From: Candidatus Kryptobacter tengchongensis
Lineage (GTDB): Bacteria > Bacteroidota > Ignavibacteria > Kryptoniales > Kryptoniaceae
Direction of reading: 5' to 3'
DNA length: 64,000 nucleotides
Assembly (NCBI GenBank): GCA_001485605.1
Contig: FAON01000010.1
Span: 124,001 to 188,000, forward strand
Under the pieces are notes generated by a model. The model searched no databases and was not told the origin of the DNA. It worked only from the letters and a program-made list of their open reading frames with translations. Within the stretch, counting starts at the first letter, position 1; each line of letters opens with the position of its first letter. Position numbers and translations under genes: made by a program. Positions 39,809 through 49,215 of this stretch are shown in pieces.

Positions 39809-39899
39809 GATAAATTCCAACCATTACAGCTACTTTCCAACATTTTCCCAGAAATTGCCAAATTATCTTTTTTTAAGTAATTTTTTAAACAAAAAATTA
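39779..39899 (+). promoter_or_regulatory. Leader hairpin and alternative pairings upstream of DAHP synthase
   Basis: GCCCAGTGGT (39779-39788) pairs perfectly with ACCACTGGGC (39795-39804) around a 6-base loop, and this stem holds the Trp codons and ends at the leader stop. AGTGGTGG (39783-39790) could instead pair with CCAACCATT (39818-39825) with a one-base bulge, and CTGGG (39799-39803) with CCCAG (39847-39851). An A/T-only 9-bp hairpin (39878-39899) sits directly before the ribosome site GGAGGTG (39901-39907). I see no convincing G/C-rich terminator, so control could act on translation. The rest of the 39546-39914 gap shows nothing else. Confidence 0.5.
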
Positions 39900-39914
39900 T
39901 GGAGGTGAAAGAAC

Positions 39915-40937
39915 ATGATAGTTGTTATGGAACCTGATGCAACCGAGGAACAAATTCAAAATGTCATAAAAATTTTAAATGAATATGGCTTTGATGTCCA
40001 TCGCTCTACAGGGGTTACAAGAACTGTCCTTGGTGCAATTGGCGTAAAACCAGAATTTGATCACCGAAATATTCAGCTTCTACCTGGCGTTGCTGAGGTC
40101 TATAGAATAACAGAACCATATAAATTAGCAAACCGTGCCTTTAAACACGAAGGAACAATTATAGACATAAATGGGGTAAAAATAGGTAGCAACATTGAAG
40201 AAATCGTGATTATGGCTGGTCCCTGTGCCGTTGAAAGCGAAGAACAGATATTTACAATAGCAAAACATGTAGCTGAAAATGGAGCTAAAATATTGCGAGG
40301 CGGGGCTTTTAAACCAAGAACCTCACCATATTCATTCCAAGGACTTGGTGAGGAAGGTTTAAAACTTTTAAGGTCAGCTGCTGATGAATATGGCTTGCTT
40401 GTTATAACTGAAGTCCTTGATACAAAAGATATACCTTTGGTCGCAAAATATGCTGATATACTTCAAGTTGGTGCAAGAAATATGCAAAACTTTGCCCTTT
40501 TAAAAGAGCTTGGCAAAATTGACAAACCAGTGATGTTGAAAAGAGGAATGGCTGCGACAATTGAAGAATGGCTTATGGCTGCTGAATATATACTTGCCGG
40601 TGGAAACCACAATGTAATACTATGCGAAAGAGGTATAAGAACTTTTGAAACATCAACAAGAAATACACTTGACATAAACGCCATTCCCGTTATTCACAAA
40701 AAAAGCCATCTACCAATAATCGTTGATCCATCACACGCAACTGGAATAAGAGATAAAGTTATTCCCATAGCAAGGGCTGCAATTGCCGCTGGAGCTGATG
40801 GTTTAATTGTTGAAGTGCATAATCAACCCGAAAAGGCAAAATCCGATGGACCCCAATCACTATACCTTGACCAATTCACACAGCTTATGAAAGAAATAAA
40901 AAAAATAGCGGAAGCAATAGGAAGAAAAATTTTATAA
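39915..40937 (+). CDS. aroF: 3-deoxy-7-phosphoheptulonate (DAHP) synthase, type I-beta
   Basis: The enzyme joins phosphoenolpyruvate and erythrose-4-phosphate, the first step to Phe, Tyr and Trp. The 340 residues include an N-terminal ferredoxin-like regulatory domain (about 1-75) as in Thermotoga DAHP synthase, where it is a feedback site, then the barrel: MAGPCAVESEEQ near 98, LRGGAFKPRTSPYSFQG, KRGMAATIEEW, LCERGIRTF and VDPSHATG. A strong GGAGGTG ribosome site lies 8 bp before the ATG. It is followed by tyrA after 4 bp. The upstream leader peptide suggests control by aromatic amino acids. Confidence 0.95.
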   Translation: MIVVMEPDATEEQIQNVIKILNEYGFDVHRSTGVTRTVLGAIGVKPEFDHRNIQLLPGVAEVYRITEPYKLANRAFKHEGTIIDINGVKIGSNIEEIVIMAGPCAVESEEQIFTIAKHVAENGAKILRGGAFKPRTSPYSFQGLGEEGLKLLRSAADEYGLLVITEVLDTKDIPLVAKYADILQVGARNMQNFALLKELGKIDKPVMLKRGMAATIEEWLMAAEYILAGGNHNVILCERGIRTFETSTRNTLDINAIPVIHKKSHLPIIVDPSHATGIRDKVIPIARAAIAAGADGLIVEVHNQPEKAKSDGPQSLYLDQFTQLMKEIKKIAEAIGRKIL

Positions 40938-40941
40938 ACCT

Positions 40942-42030
40942 ATGTTCAACAAAATTTCAATTATTGGAACCGGTTTAATCGGAGGCTCAATAGCTCTTTC
41001 ATTGAAACAATCAAAAGAACATAATTTCACAATCACTGGATTTGATATTGATCCTCGTTCACTTGATCTCGCTTTTGAGATCGGAGCGATTGATAAAAAA
41101 ACTAATTCAATTGAAGAAGCAGTAAAAGATGCAGAAGTGGTTTTCTTGTGCACGCCGGTTAAAGAAATTCTGAAGTTAATTCATACAGTGTCAAGTTATG
41201 CAAGAGCAGGAACAATAATAACCGATGTTGGAAGTGTAAAAAAAATTGTCCTAAAAGAAGCGGAAAAAATTAAAAAAGATGTTTATTTCATCGGCGGTCA
41301 CCCTATGGCTGGATCGGAAAGAAGAGGTATAACTTCAGCTGACCCATTCCTTTTTGAAAACGCTGTATATGTGCTATGCCCAAGTTTCAATGTCCCAATA
41401 AAGATGGTAAATGAATTTATTGAATTAATAAAGTTAACAGGGGCAAATATAATACTACTTGACCCCGAAATTCACGATAGGATAGCAGGATATATAAGTC
41501 ATCTCCCTCAATTAATTGCTGTTTTACTTGTCAATACAGCTGGAAGCATGGGAACAGATTACTTATCTTTATCTGGCGGTGGCTTTAAAGATTTAACACG
41601 AATCGCATCAAGTCAGTTTGAAATATGGCGTGATATAATTTACTTCAACAAAGAAAAAATAATTGAAGCACTTGATAATTTTATCAATGGACTTAACAGA
41701 TATAGGGATCTTATCAAATCCGATAGAATAGATGATTTCAAATCAGAATTTGACAATGCTTTTAAATTAAGAAACGAGATACCATCAAGCCGAAAGGGCT
41801 TCATAAATGTTTTGCACGATGTGTTCATAATGGTTGAAGATAAACCCGGTGTTTTAAGCAAAATTTCAACAGCGTTATATCAAGGTGGATTGAATATAAA
41901 AGACATTGAACTTTTGCGAGTGAGGGAAGGTATAGGTGGGACATTTCGTCTTTCCTTTGGAAGCGATAAAGATGCTCAAAAAGCAATTGAAATAATAACA
42001 GAACTTGGCTATAAAGTTTTCACAAGATGA
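40942..42030 (+). CDS. tyrA: Prephenate dehydrogenase with C-terminal ACT domain
   Basis: TyrA oxidises prephenate to 4-hydroxyphenylpyruvate for tyrosine. Seen: Rossmann motif IIGTGLIGGSIALSL near 5-19, FLCTPV, TDVGSVK, GGHPMAGSERRGI near 115 and a helical dimer domain. The last ~70 residues (VEDKPGVLSKISTALYQGGLNIKDIEL) form an ACT domain, often a tyrosine sensor. It lies 4 bp after aroF and overlaps the kinase gene by 4 bp (ATGA). Confidence 0.94.
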   Translation: MFNKISIIGTGLIGGSIALSLKQSKEHNFTITGFDIDPRSLDLAFEIGAIDKKTNSIEEAVKDAEVVFLCTPVKEILKLIHTVSSYARAGTIITDVGSVKKIVLKEAEKIKKDVYFIGGHPMAGSERRGITSADPFLFENAVYVLCPSFNVPIKMVNEFIELIKLTGANIILLDPEIHDRIAGYISHLPQLIAVLLVNTAGSMGTDYLSLSGGGFKDLTRIASSQFEIWRDIIYFNKEKIIEALDNFINGLNRYRDLIKSDRIDDFKSEFDNAFKLRNEIPSSRKGFINVLHDVFIMVEDKPGVLSKISTALYQGGLNIKDIELLRVREGIGGTFRLSFGSDKDAQKAIEIITELGYKVFTR

Positions 42031-42620
42031 TAGAAAAAATTTTCAACATATTCAAAAGAAAAAACGAACAAAAAGAGACACTTAAGATAAAAATAAATCC
42101 ACGAACACTTGTAGTTTTATGTGGGGTTGCAGGAAGCGGGAAATCAACATTTGCAAAGAAATTTTTTAAACGAACTCAAATTGTTTCCTCCGACCATTGT
42201 AGGGCTTTGATTTCAGATAATCCAGCAAATCAAGCGGTGTCAAAACATGCATTTGACCTTTTCTATTTCATAATTGAGAAAAGATTACTTGTTGGAAGAT
42301 TAACAGTTGCAGATGCAACATCCCTTTCAAAAGAAACAAGGCGACAGTTGATTGAAATAGGAAGAAAGTACGGTTTTAAAATAGCAATAATCATTTTTGA
42401 TATCCCGCTTGAAATTTGCATAGAAAGAGATAAGAAAAGACCAAGGAAAGTCGGCGAACAAGTTATAAGAAATCAATACATAAATTTTCTTGAAGCAAAA
42501 AAATCAATACCGACAGAAGGATTTGATGAAATTTTCATTCTAAACGAAGAAACACTTGATACAGCAGTTGTTGAAATAATTCCCACCTATGTTACACCAA
42601 ATAACTCAGCAAGTTTATGA
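42027..42620 (+). CDS. P-loop kinase (AAA_33/polynucleotide-kinase-like)
   Basis: The 197-residue protein has Walker A GVAGSGKST at 33-41, VSSDHCRALI near 54, a VADATSLSK motif near 95 and a ERDKKRPRKVGEQVIRNQY lid with the Arg pairs of the PNKP/zeta-toxin-like kinase group. Substrates in this group include RNA 5' ends and small metabolites; I cannot tell which. It is the third gene of the aroF-tyrA unit by ATGA overlap. Its last 34 bp overlap the 3' end of the convergent membrane-protein gene. Confidence 0.75.
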   Translation: MIEKIFNIFKRKNEQKETLKIKINPRTLVVLCGVAGSGKSTFAKKFFKRTQIVSSDHCRALISDNPANQAVSKHAFDLFYFIIEKRLLVGRLTVADATSLSKETRRQLIEIGRKYGFKIAIIIFDIPLEICIERDKKRPRKVGEQVIRNQYINFLEAKKSIPTEGFDEIFILNEETLDTAVVEIIPTYVTPNNSASL

Positions 42621-43429
42621 TTTTTTCTTAACAGAATGATTAAAAAATTTTGCATTGAATAAACCTCAACCGCAAAAGCAGGAAACCCAAGAAATCCTAA
42701 AAGTGGCATTTCAAAAACTTTTGGACCAGCAAACGGAATCGGAACAGTATAAATCCATTTACCAATAGCCCAATAGTTCCAAAATTCCCACAACACACCA
42801 CATATCAAACCGGAAAGAAAAAGAGAAAATAGCGTTGTCAATTTCCCCTTTTCAAATTCATTAAACAAGCTCTCGCCACCAAGTTTATAATTTACCGGCT
42901 CAAGAAGAAATGCAAAACCCATCCAAACAAAGGCAAAAAGATAAGAAGCTATTTCAGAGGGCAAAATTAAAGGAATTACAAGAAAAAGTAAGCCAAGGAT
43001 AAAATAAACTGTTAATTTTTTGTCTGAAGCTGAAGAAGGTTTTTTATTGATTTTTTCAAAAATCGGTTTAACAAGTTGATTCGTCTCAAGTATTGCTGGA
43101 AAAATAGTTGCGAAAGACCAGACATAACCGATTGTCCTCGCAAATGCACTTTCTGGCAGTCCGACATAATACCAATTTTTGAGATGAAAATTATAAGCCT
43201 CAAAAACCAACCAACAAATCACAGACCAAGGCAACATGATCAAAAACTCCCCAAAGCGACTCTTAATTAACGAGTTACCATAAAGTTTAAAATTTAACGC
43301 ATCAACAAAAAGAATATATCCGGTCCACACAATTGGAGTAAAATAAATCCCGATGATCTTAACATTTAAAAAAAGCAAAAATTCAGCGATGAAAATTATA
43401 AGAATACCAACATATCCATAGAATGGCAT
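42587..43429 (-). CDS. Integral membrane protein with an internal tandem duplication
   Basis: The 280-residue protein has about eight hydrophobic segments. Two parts are alike: residues 34-94 (VWTGYILFVDALNFKLYGNSL, then WLVFEAYNFHLKNWYYVGLP) and 168-233 (VWMGFAFLLEPVNYKLGGESL, then GVLWEFWNYWAIGKWIYTVP). Each carries a W/F-E-x-x-N motif in a helix, which may be a shared site. I do not recognise the function. Its 3' end overlaps the kinase gene tail-to-tail by 34 bp. It is 18 bp downstream of the RM system 3 methylase gene. Confidence 0.7.
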   Translation of the reverse strand: MPFYGYVGILIIFIAEFLLFLNVKIIGIYFTPIVWTGYILFVDALNFKLYGNSLIKSRFGEFLIMLPWSVICWLVFEAYNFHLKNWYYVGLPESAFARTIGYVWSFATIFPAILETNQLVKPIFEKINKKPSSASDKKLTVYFILGLLFLVIPLILPSEIASYLFAFVWMGFAFLLEPVNYKLGGESLFNEFEKGKLTTLFSLFLSGLICGVLWEFWNYWAIGKWIYTVPIPFAGPKVFEMPLLGFLGFPAFAVEVYSMQNFLIILLRKNHKLAELFGVT

Positions 43430-43447
43430 AGCCCATATGGCTTTATT

Positions 43448-44380
43448 TTATTTCTTTTCAATGAATAAGTCTAACTGGAACTCAAGCATTTGCTTCAATT
43501 TAGGCTGTTTTGTTTCTAAATTTGGAGGAATAATAAAATAATCTTTAATTTTATCCCAATCCTTATCTCTAATAGTTACAATCTTATTTAGAAAAACGCT
43601 CACATAGCAATTTCCAATTTTTGTTTCTTTTACATTTTGAAGTTTATTTTCGGAAAGTTTAACATAGTATGGGTCAATATCTATACCAATGAAATGTCTT
43701 CCGAGCTTCTTAGCTGCCACCGCTGTAGTTCCAGTTCCTATAAAAGGGTCAAGGATTATGTCTCCCTCATCGGTTGTCATTAAAATTAATCTCTCAACCA
43801 GATGTTCAGGGAGCTGGCAAGGATGTTCGTCTCTTCTTTTTTTATGTCTTATTCTATGTATATCCGTCCAAACATCGGAAGCTAATGGACCAAATGGATG
43901 GATTAAGTGTTTCTTTCCTCCGTAGTCTTTGAGAATTATACCACAGTTTCTACACCTTGAGTGAGAAACTCTTATATCATAAAATTTAAAATTATTGCTT
44001 TTGACATAATAAAGAATGCCATAGTGATTAGGTAAAAGAGTTTTACCAAGAGGCGCTCCCATTGCGTCCCATGAAATCCAGTGCCTGAATATAGCAAATT
44101 CATTGAGAATATTAGCGAAATGAGTAAGCCATTTAGGTATATTATGTACAAAAATAGAACCTGTTGGTTTTGTAATTCTTACTAATTCATATAGCCATTT
44201 TCTTGCCCATTCTATATATTCCTTCTCTTTCTTCTTATCAAAATAAGAATTATATTTTTTACCTAAATTGAAAGGTGGATCAGCAAAACACATGTCAACA
44301 CTATTTGAAGGTATCTTCTTGAGGAATTCAATGGCATCGGCTTGAAAAATTTTATCCAGAAATTCATTAATTGAATTCAT
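43448..44380 (-). CDS. DNA methyltransferase (beta class, amino-methylating) of RM system 3
   Basis: The 310-residue enzyme has motif IV first, ADPPFNLGKKY near 34-44, and motif I later, DPFIGTGTTAVAAKKLGRHFIGIDIDP near 213-240, the beta-class order. A EHPCQLPEHLVERLI stretch replaces the usual KHPTQKP. The middle has a Cys pair (CRNCG) that may bind zinc with nearby His residues. The modified base is unclear; DPPF/DPPY in this class is mostly adenine-N6. It follows its nuclease gene with a 4-bp overlap, so here the nuclease comes first. Confidence 0.85.
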   Translation of the reverse strand: MNSINEFLDKIFQADAIEFLKKIPSNSVDMCFADPPFNLGKKYNSYFDKKKEKEYIEWARKWLYELVRITKPTGSIFVHNIPKWLTHFANILNEFAIFRHWISWDAMGAPLGKTLLPNHYGILYYVKSNNFKFYDIRVSHSRCRNCGIILKDYGGKKHLIHPFGPLASDVWTDIHRIRHKKRRDEHPCQLPEHLVERLILMTTDEGDIILDPFIGTGTTAVAAKKLGRHFIGIDIDPYYVKLSENKLQNVKETKIGNCYVSVFLNKIVTIRDKDWDKIKDYFIIPPNLETKQPKLKQMLEFQLDLFIEKK

Positions 44381-45318
44381 AATTTCATCACCTCCTTTAT
44401 AAACTTTTCAAATCTTTGAAGTTGAATTTTATGAAATGTAAAGACCTCATCAAAAGCAAGAACCACTCTCTTTAAATCACTTTTTCTAACATACCATCCT
44501 ATCCCATCCACAAAACCTATAAAATAGGCGTTCGGATAATTTTTCTTTATATCTTTGCTGACCTCTATTTCTATTTTTGCCTTATCCCCCATACCCGAAC
44601 CTGTTGTTATCTCATAAGAAGATTCTATAATTATCATTGGTTCATCTTTATTCGGAATTATAAAATCAAGATTACGCCTTACACCCTTTAATTTACCAGT
44701 CGCGAATTTTATTCCATTCTTTTCTAACAATTTCTTTATAACACTTTCTGGATTATTTTGAGCCGAAGCTGAATACTGACCTTTTGTTTTATATCTTATA
44801 ATTGTATCAATGAGTGAGGTAACTTCAAAGTTAAGCTTTGATATATCAAATTTCTTAAATTCAAACAGTGGTAGAACATTTCTTATAACAGGTAAATCTG
44901 AACCTCTGATAAGTAAAGATGCAATTCCTTTAGCCACTTTCTCATTATTTTTAATTTCTTTCTTCAACCTATCAAACCTAACTTCAGTTTCCTTATACAA
45001 AATTTTCCAATATTTTTTATTTATCAAAGCATTTGCTTCTGGATCATTTACTATTTTTAAGAAAGTAATTAATCGCACAAAACTTTCTTGAGATATACCC
45101 ATCAAAGCTAAAACAGCGTCAAGTCCATTTTCACTTTGAAGGTATTTAGTTAATAATTTAATAGATAAACCTTCAGTTTGAATATCATTTTTCAACATTA
45201 ATAATTTCTGAACTAATGAAGAAACATACTTTTCCCACTCATCTTCAAAGATCTCATCCCGAAAATAAAATGTGTTAAAATTTAAAACTATTTCTATTCC
45301 CTTATTTCTTATCCTCAT
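44377..45318 (-). CDS. Putative type II restriction endonuclease of RM system 3
   Basis: The 313-residue protein has no methylase motif and overlaps the methylase gene by 4 bp, so it is most likely the cognate nuclease. Near residue 215 the pattern RRNLDFIIP then MIIIESSYEITTGSGMGDKA recalls a PD-(D/E)XK core (D218 and E232), but the usual E-x-K Lys is replaced (ESS), and K246 or K248 may serve instead. I considered the DpnII family (GATC) but the match is too weak to claim. The N-terminal 170 residues are helical and of unknown role. It overlaps the TPM gene upstream by 4 bp. Confidence 0.65.
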   Translation of the reverse strand: MRIRNKGIEIVLNFNTFYFRDEIFEDEWEKYVSSLVQKLLMLKNDIQTEGLSIKLLTKYLQSENGLDAVLALMGISQESFVRLITFLKIVNDPEANALINKKYWKILYKETEVRFDRLKKEIKNNEKVAKGIASLLIRGSDLPVIRNVLPLFEFKKFDISKLNFEVTSLIDTIIRYKTKGQYSASAQNNPESVIKKLLEKNGIKFATGKLKGVRRNLDFIIPNKDEPMIIIESSYEITTGSGMGDKAKIEIEVSKDIKKNYPNAYFIGFVDGIGWYVRKSDLKRVVLAFDEVFTFHKIQLQRFEKFIKEVMKL

Positions 45319-45767
45319 CTAATCTCAACTTCATTTGACAACTCATTTCTATCGTCAGGTTTTATCGGAAAATTTTGAGATAAAATTTTCCCAATCTCAT
45401 CAAGACCATCAATTATTCCATCAAGATATTTGCCCTGTTTAAATTTCTCGGCTATTTTATCGGCGATCTTTTGCCAAGTTTCGTTTTCAACCTTGTCATT
45501 TATCCCCTTATCCGCCACTATCTGAAGCTTCTTTTCGGAAAGAAGTATATAAACAAGCACACCTGTTCCATCTTTAGTTTTGTCCATGCCAAGCCGATAA
45601 AATTCTCTTAAAGCCATATCAAAAATGGAAAGCTTTTTCTCCATCAAACTCCTTTTCTCTCTAATTGAAACTCTGATTTCTCCACTTGTATTCTTCTCAA
45701 TTTCCGAAATTTTATCAGAAATTTTTCTCAAATCATCCCTGCTAAATATATCTCTAACCCTCAACAT
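45315..45767 (-). CDS. TPM-domain protein (short cytoplasmic form)
   Basis: The 150-residue protein matches the TPM (DUF477) fold: SDKISEIEKNTSGEIRVSI near 17-35, a DKTKDGTGVLVYILLSEKKLQIVADKGINDKV core near 62-93 and a WQKIADKIAEKFKQGKYLDGIIDGLDEIG helix. TPM proteins include phosphatases and membrane-protease partners; the function here is unknown. There is no signal peptide. It is paired with the longer TPM gene 45 bp upstream, and the downstream nuclease gene overlaps it by 4 bp. Confidence 0.82.
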   Translation of the reverse strand: MLRVRDIFSRDDLRKISDKISEIEKNTSGEIRVSIREKRSLMEKKLSIFDMALREFYRLGMDKTKDGTGVLVYILLSEKKLQIVADKGINDKVENETWQKIADKIAEKFKQGKYLDGIIDGLDEIGKILSQNFPIKPDDRNELSNEVEIR

Positions 45768-45812
45768 ATGCGGTAGAAATTTATTTTCAAGCTTAAAAAC
45801 GTTTTTTAACCT

Positions 45813-46589
45813 TCACCAGCTACTGCTTGCTCCTCCACCTCCAAAGCTTCCACCACCTCCAGACCATCCACCTCCTCCAAAACCTCCGCTACTCCATCCG
45901 CCCCAACTTCCACTGCTTTTTCTTCTTTCGCTCATTGAACCTAACAACCAAAGCCAAAACAAAGTTGAATCATATCCACCCGAACGAATTGAGTAATGCC
46001 TTACATTTCTCATCATAGTGCCAAAAAGTGCCAGCACAACAAATACAATTATGATAAGAATGAGGATTGTCCCAAGTTTTATTTCAGTTCTCCTTCTGGG
46101 ATCTGCTTTAAACTCACCTTTTGTTGCTGAAATTACAGCATCAATCCCTGCATCTATCCCACCGTAGTAATCTCCCTGCCTAAACCTTGGGCGAACGATA
46201 TTCCTTAAAATTTGATCACATAACGCATCTGGTAATGCGCCCTCAAGACCATATCCAACCTCAAGTCGCATCTTTCTGTCTTGAATTGCTATCAGAAAAA
46301 GAACTCCGTTATCTTTTCCAGCTTGACCAAGTTTATTTTTCTCAACAACTTTAATTGAGAAATCTTCAAGGTCCTCCCCTTCAAGCGATGGGATTATCAA
46401 GACAGCAATTTGATTTGTCGTTTCTTCTTCAAACTTTGCAAGTTTATATTCAATTTCATTTGCTTGCTGGGGGGTTAAAACCCCAGCAAGGTCTGTCACT
46501 CGTCGTGTTAACTTTGGAACTTCAATCTCAGCGTAAACAAATGTAAAAAATAAACAATAAAGCACCACTGCTAAAAATGATCTCCTCAC
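45813..46589 (-). CDS. Membrane-anchored TPM-domain protein with Gly/Ser-rich tail (YgcG-like)
   Basis: This 258-residue protein has a signal peptide (1-20), a TPM domain (about 25-150; VTDLAGVLTPQQANEIEYKL, then GVLFLIAIQDRKMRLEVGYGLEG), one membrane helix near 168-188 and a tail of GGxSGG repeats ending ASSSW. This layout is the YgcG type, often found beside LemA genes; no LemA is seen here. The start is GTG at 46589. Its reverse strand holds open but spurious Pro-rich frames caused by the Gly repeats. Confidence 0.87.
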   Translation of the reverse strand: MRRSFLAVVLYCLFFTFVYAEIEVPKLTRRVTDLAGVLTPQQANEIEYKLAKFEEETTNQIAVLIIPSLEGEDLEDFSIKVVEKNKLGQAGKDNGVLFLIAIQDRKMRLEVGYGLEGALPDALCDQILRNIVRPRFRQGDYYGGIDAGIDAVISATKGEFKADPRRRTEIKLGTILILIIIVFVVLALFGTMMRNVRHYSIRSGGYDSTLFWLWLLGSMSERRKSSGSWGGWSSGGFGGGGWSGGGGSFGGGGASSSW

Positions 46590-46652
46590 TTGTCAGAACC
46601 ATCTTAATTTTAAAATCGTTCAGGCAACCCAAGCTTATTTAAAGTCTAAAAT

Positions 46653-48944
46653 TTATCTTCTTCCATCAACTCTTTCTTTTTCAATTGCTTCTGCAACTGC
46701 GATAGCTGCCATGTTAACTATTTCACTTACCTCAGCTCCGGTCTGCAAAACATGAACTGGTTTCTTCATTCCCATAAGAATTGGACCAATTACATCAGCA
46801 CCGCCAATTCTATAAACAAGTTTATAAGCGATGTTTGCAGAGTTAAGATCCGGGAATATCAAAACATTTGCAGGACCTTTGCCTTTCAAGGTTGAGAACG
46901 GATACATTTCTTCAATTATTTCAGGCACCACAGCTGTATCCGCCTGCATTTCTCCATCCACTATAAGATCAGGCGCCTTTTGTCTAATGATCTCAACAGC
47001 TTTCTTGACTTTTAATGAGTATTGATTTTCCGTGCTTCCAAAATTGCTAAACGAAAGCAAAGCCACAACTGGTTCTATATTAAATCTTCTGGCTGTTTCA
47101 GCTGAGGCGATTGCTATCTCTGCAAGCTCCTCAGGGGTTGGGTCAATGTTTACGGTTGTATCTGCAAAGAAGAAGGTTCCTTTCTTAGTTATCATAATGT
47201 AAAGCCCAGAAACGCGCGTAAATCTCTCATCCATTCTTATAATTTGAAGTGCTGGACGAATTGTATCTGGATAGTGTGAAGTTAGACCCGAAATTAACCC
47301 ATCAGCATCTCCCATTCTCACCATCATTGAGCCGAAATAATTCGGCAGGGTCATGATTTTCCGCGCTTCCTTCAAAGTTACACCTTTACGCTGGCGCAAA
47401 CGATAATATTCCTCAACATATTCATCAAACCTTGGATATTTCAATGGCTCAATAATTTTAATATCCTTTAAACTAAGCTTGTTTTCTTCTATCTTTTGCC
47501 TGATCACACTTTCTGAACCAATCAAGATTGGCTTTGCAATTCCCTCATCAATTAAAATTTGGCTTGCCTTCAAAATTTTTATTTCCTCTCCCTCAGGGAA
47601 AACAATTCGCTTCGGATTTTTCTTGGCGATTGCAAAAATTGGTCTCATAATTTCACGAGATATGCCAAGGCGAACTTCAAGTTGGTGCTTGTATTCTTCC
47701 CAATCGGTTATTTTAATTCTTGCAACCCCGCTTTCAATCGCAGCTTTTGCAACTGCTGGGGCAACCCAGGTTAAAACTCGTGGATCAAATGGTTTCGGTA
47801 TTATGTAATTCCTCCCAAATTCAAGTTTTTCACCTCCATAAGCACGGATAACCGAATCAGGAACATCCTGTTTGGCAAGCTGCGCAAGTGCACGAGCAGC
47901 TGCAAGTTTCATCTCCTCATTTATCGCCTTTGCCCTCACATCAAGTGCTCCCCTGAAAATAAACGGAAAACCAAGAACATTGTTAACTTGATTCGGATAA
48001 TCTGATCTACCCGTTGCCATTATTATATCATCGCGAGCCTCAGTTGCATCTTCGTAACTTATCTCTGGGTCTGGATTTGCCATTGCAAAGACAATGGGGT
48101 TGTCAGCCATTGTTTTCAACATTTCTTTGGTCACAACATTTCCAACCGATAAACCTACAAATACATCTGCCCCAACGAGAGCATCCTTTAAGGTTGCACC
48201 ATCCCCAAACCTGTCAGTGGCAAATTCCTCTTTATATGGATTCATATCTTCCTTCCTTCCCTTATAAATAACACCTTTCCTATCGCACATGACTATGTTT
48301 TCCTTTTTAACTCCAAGGAGAACATAAAATTTTGCACATGCTATAGCTGATGCCCCAGCACCGTTGAATACTACTTTAACCTCATCAATCTTTTTGCCAG
48401 CAAGTTCAAGCGCATTCAAAAGAGCAGCTCCACTTATGATCGCAGTTCCATGTTGGTCATCATGAAAAACTGGAATGCTCATCCTCTTTTTCAATTCTTC
48501 CTCAATGTAAAAACACTCTGGAGCCTTGATATCCTCAAGATTGATTCCCCCAAAAGTTGGTTCAAGAGCTGCTATTATCTCAATTAACTTATCAGGGTCT
48601 TTTTCATTGATTTCAATATCAATCGCATCAATGTCTGCAAATCTTTTGAACAAAACCGACTTTCCTTCCATCACAGGCTTTCCAGCAAGTGCTCCTATAT
48701 CACCAAGTCCAAGCACCGCAGTACCATTTGAGATAACAGCAACAAAATTCCCTTTCATTGTATATTCATATGCGAGCTCTGGATTTTTATGGATTTCTCT
48801 ACACGGTTCGGCAACCCCTGGGGTGTAAGCAAGAGACAAATCTCTTTGTGTTAAACATGGTTTTGATGGTATGATTTCAAGTTTTCCTTTCCTCCCCCGA
48901 CTATGATATTCAAGGGCTTCTTCCCGACGAATTTTAACTCCCAT
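46653..48944 (-). CDS. maeB: NADP-dependent malic enzyme with phosphotransacetylase-like C-domain
   Basis: MaeB decarboxylates malate to pyruvate, making NADPH. The 763 residues are the fused form. The N-terminal ~430 residues hold the malic enzyme ([15 protein letters not shown] near 34, [42 protein letters not shown] and [16 protein letters not shown]); the C-terminal ~330 residues resemble phosphate acetyltransferase (PTA), which in related enzymes is regulatory. It is monocistronic, upstream of the TPM genes on the same strand. The 270-bp gap to its right has only a terminator. Confidence 0.95.
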   Translation of the reverse strand: MGVKIRREEALEYHSRGRKGKLEIIPSKPCLTQRDLSLAYTPGVAEPCREIHKNPELAYEYTMKGNFVAVISNGTAVLGLGDIGALAGKPVMEGKSVLFKRFADIDAIDIEINEKDPDKLIEIIAALEPTFGGINLEDIKAPECFYIEEELKKRMSIPVFHDDQHGTAIISGAALLNALELAGKKIDEVKVVFNGAGASAIACAKFYVLLGVKKENIVMCDRKGVIYKGRKEDMNPYKEEFATDRFGDGATLKDALVGADVFVGLSVGNVVTKEMLKTMADNPIVFAMANPDPEISYEDATEARDDIIMATGRSDYPNQVNNVLGFPFIFRGALDVRAKAINEEMKLAAARALAQLAKQDVPDSVIRAYGGEKLEFGRNYIIPKPFDPRVLTWVAPAVAKAAIESGVARIKITDWEEYKHQLEVRLGISREIMRPIFAIAKKNPKRIVFPEGEEIKILKASQILIDEGIAKPILIGSESVIRQKIEENKLSLKDIKIIEPLKYPRFDEYVEEYYRLRQRKGVTLKEARKIMTLPNYFGSMMVRMGDADGLISGLTSHYPDTIRPALQIIRMDERFTRVSGLYIMITKKGTFFFADTTVNIDPTPEELAEIAIASAETARRFNIEPVVALLSFSNFGSTENQYSLKVKKAVEIIRQKAPDLIVDGEMQADTAVVPEIIEEMYPFSTLKGKGPANVLIFPDLNSANIAYKLVYRIGGADVIGPILMGMKKPVHVLQTGAEVSEIVNMAAIAVAEAIEKERVDGRR

Positions 48945-49152
48945 GATAGGTCCTCCCTGAAAAATTTGTTTTAAATTTTTTTAACGAAGGTGAGCCAGGT
49001 GCTTTTGAAAGGCAAAGTATGTTTGAAAATTTTTGCATAAGAATAAATAGGTTATTTAATCTTCTCAAATTTAATTTACCAAAATAAAAGAAAATAGGCA
49101 AGGAGCGAAGGAATAAAACGAGTTCAGCCCTTGACAGGATAAAAAATAAAAA

Positions 49153-49186
49153 TGGGTAGCCACAGGTTTAACCCTGTAACTACCCA
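49153..49186 (-). terminator. Terminator of the T9SS cargo gene
   Basis: GGGTAG pairs with CTACCC, and inside it ACAGG pairs with CCTGT, with a small internal loop. On the minus strand ATTTTTATTTTTTA follows. It lies 30 bp after the stop of the large secreted-protein gene. Confidence 0.8.
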
Positions 49187-49215
49187 AATTTTATTCACTA
49201 ATTTAAGATATTTCC

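Noticed and set aside
45625-46018. Pro- and His-rich frames of 63-123 codons on the plus strand
   Set aside because: They are antisense to the Gly/Ser repeats and core of the TPM proteins; the low-complexity product is an effect of GGN codons read backwards.
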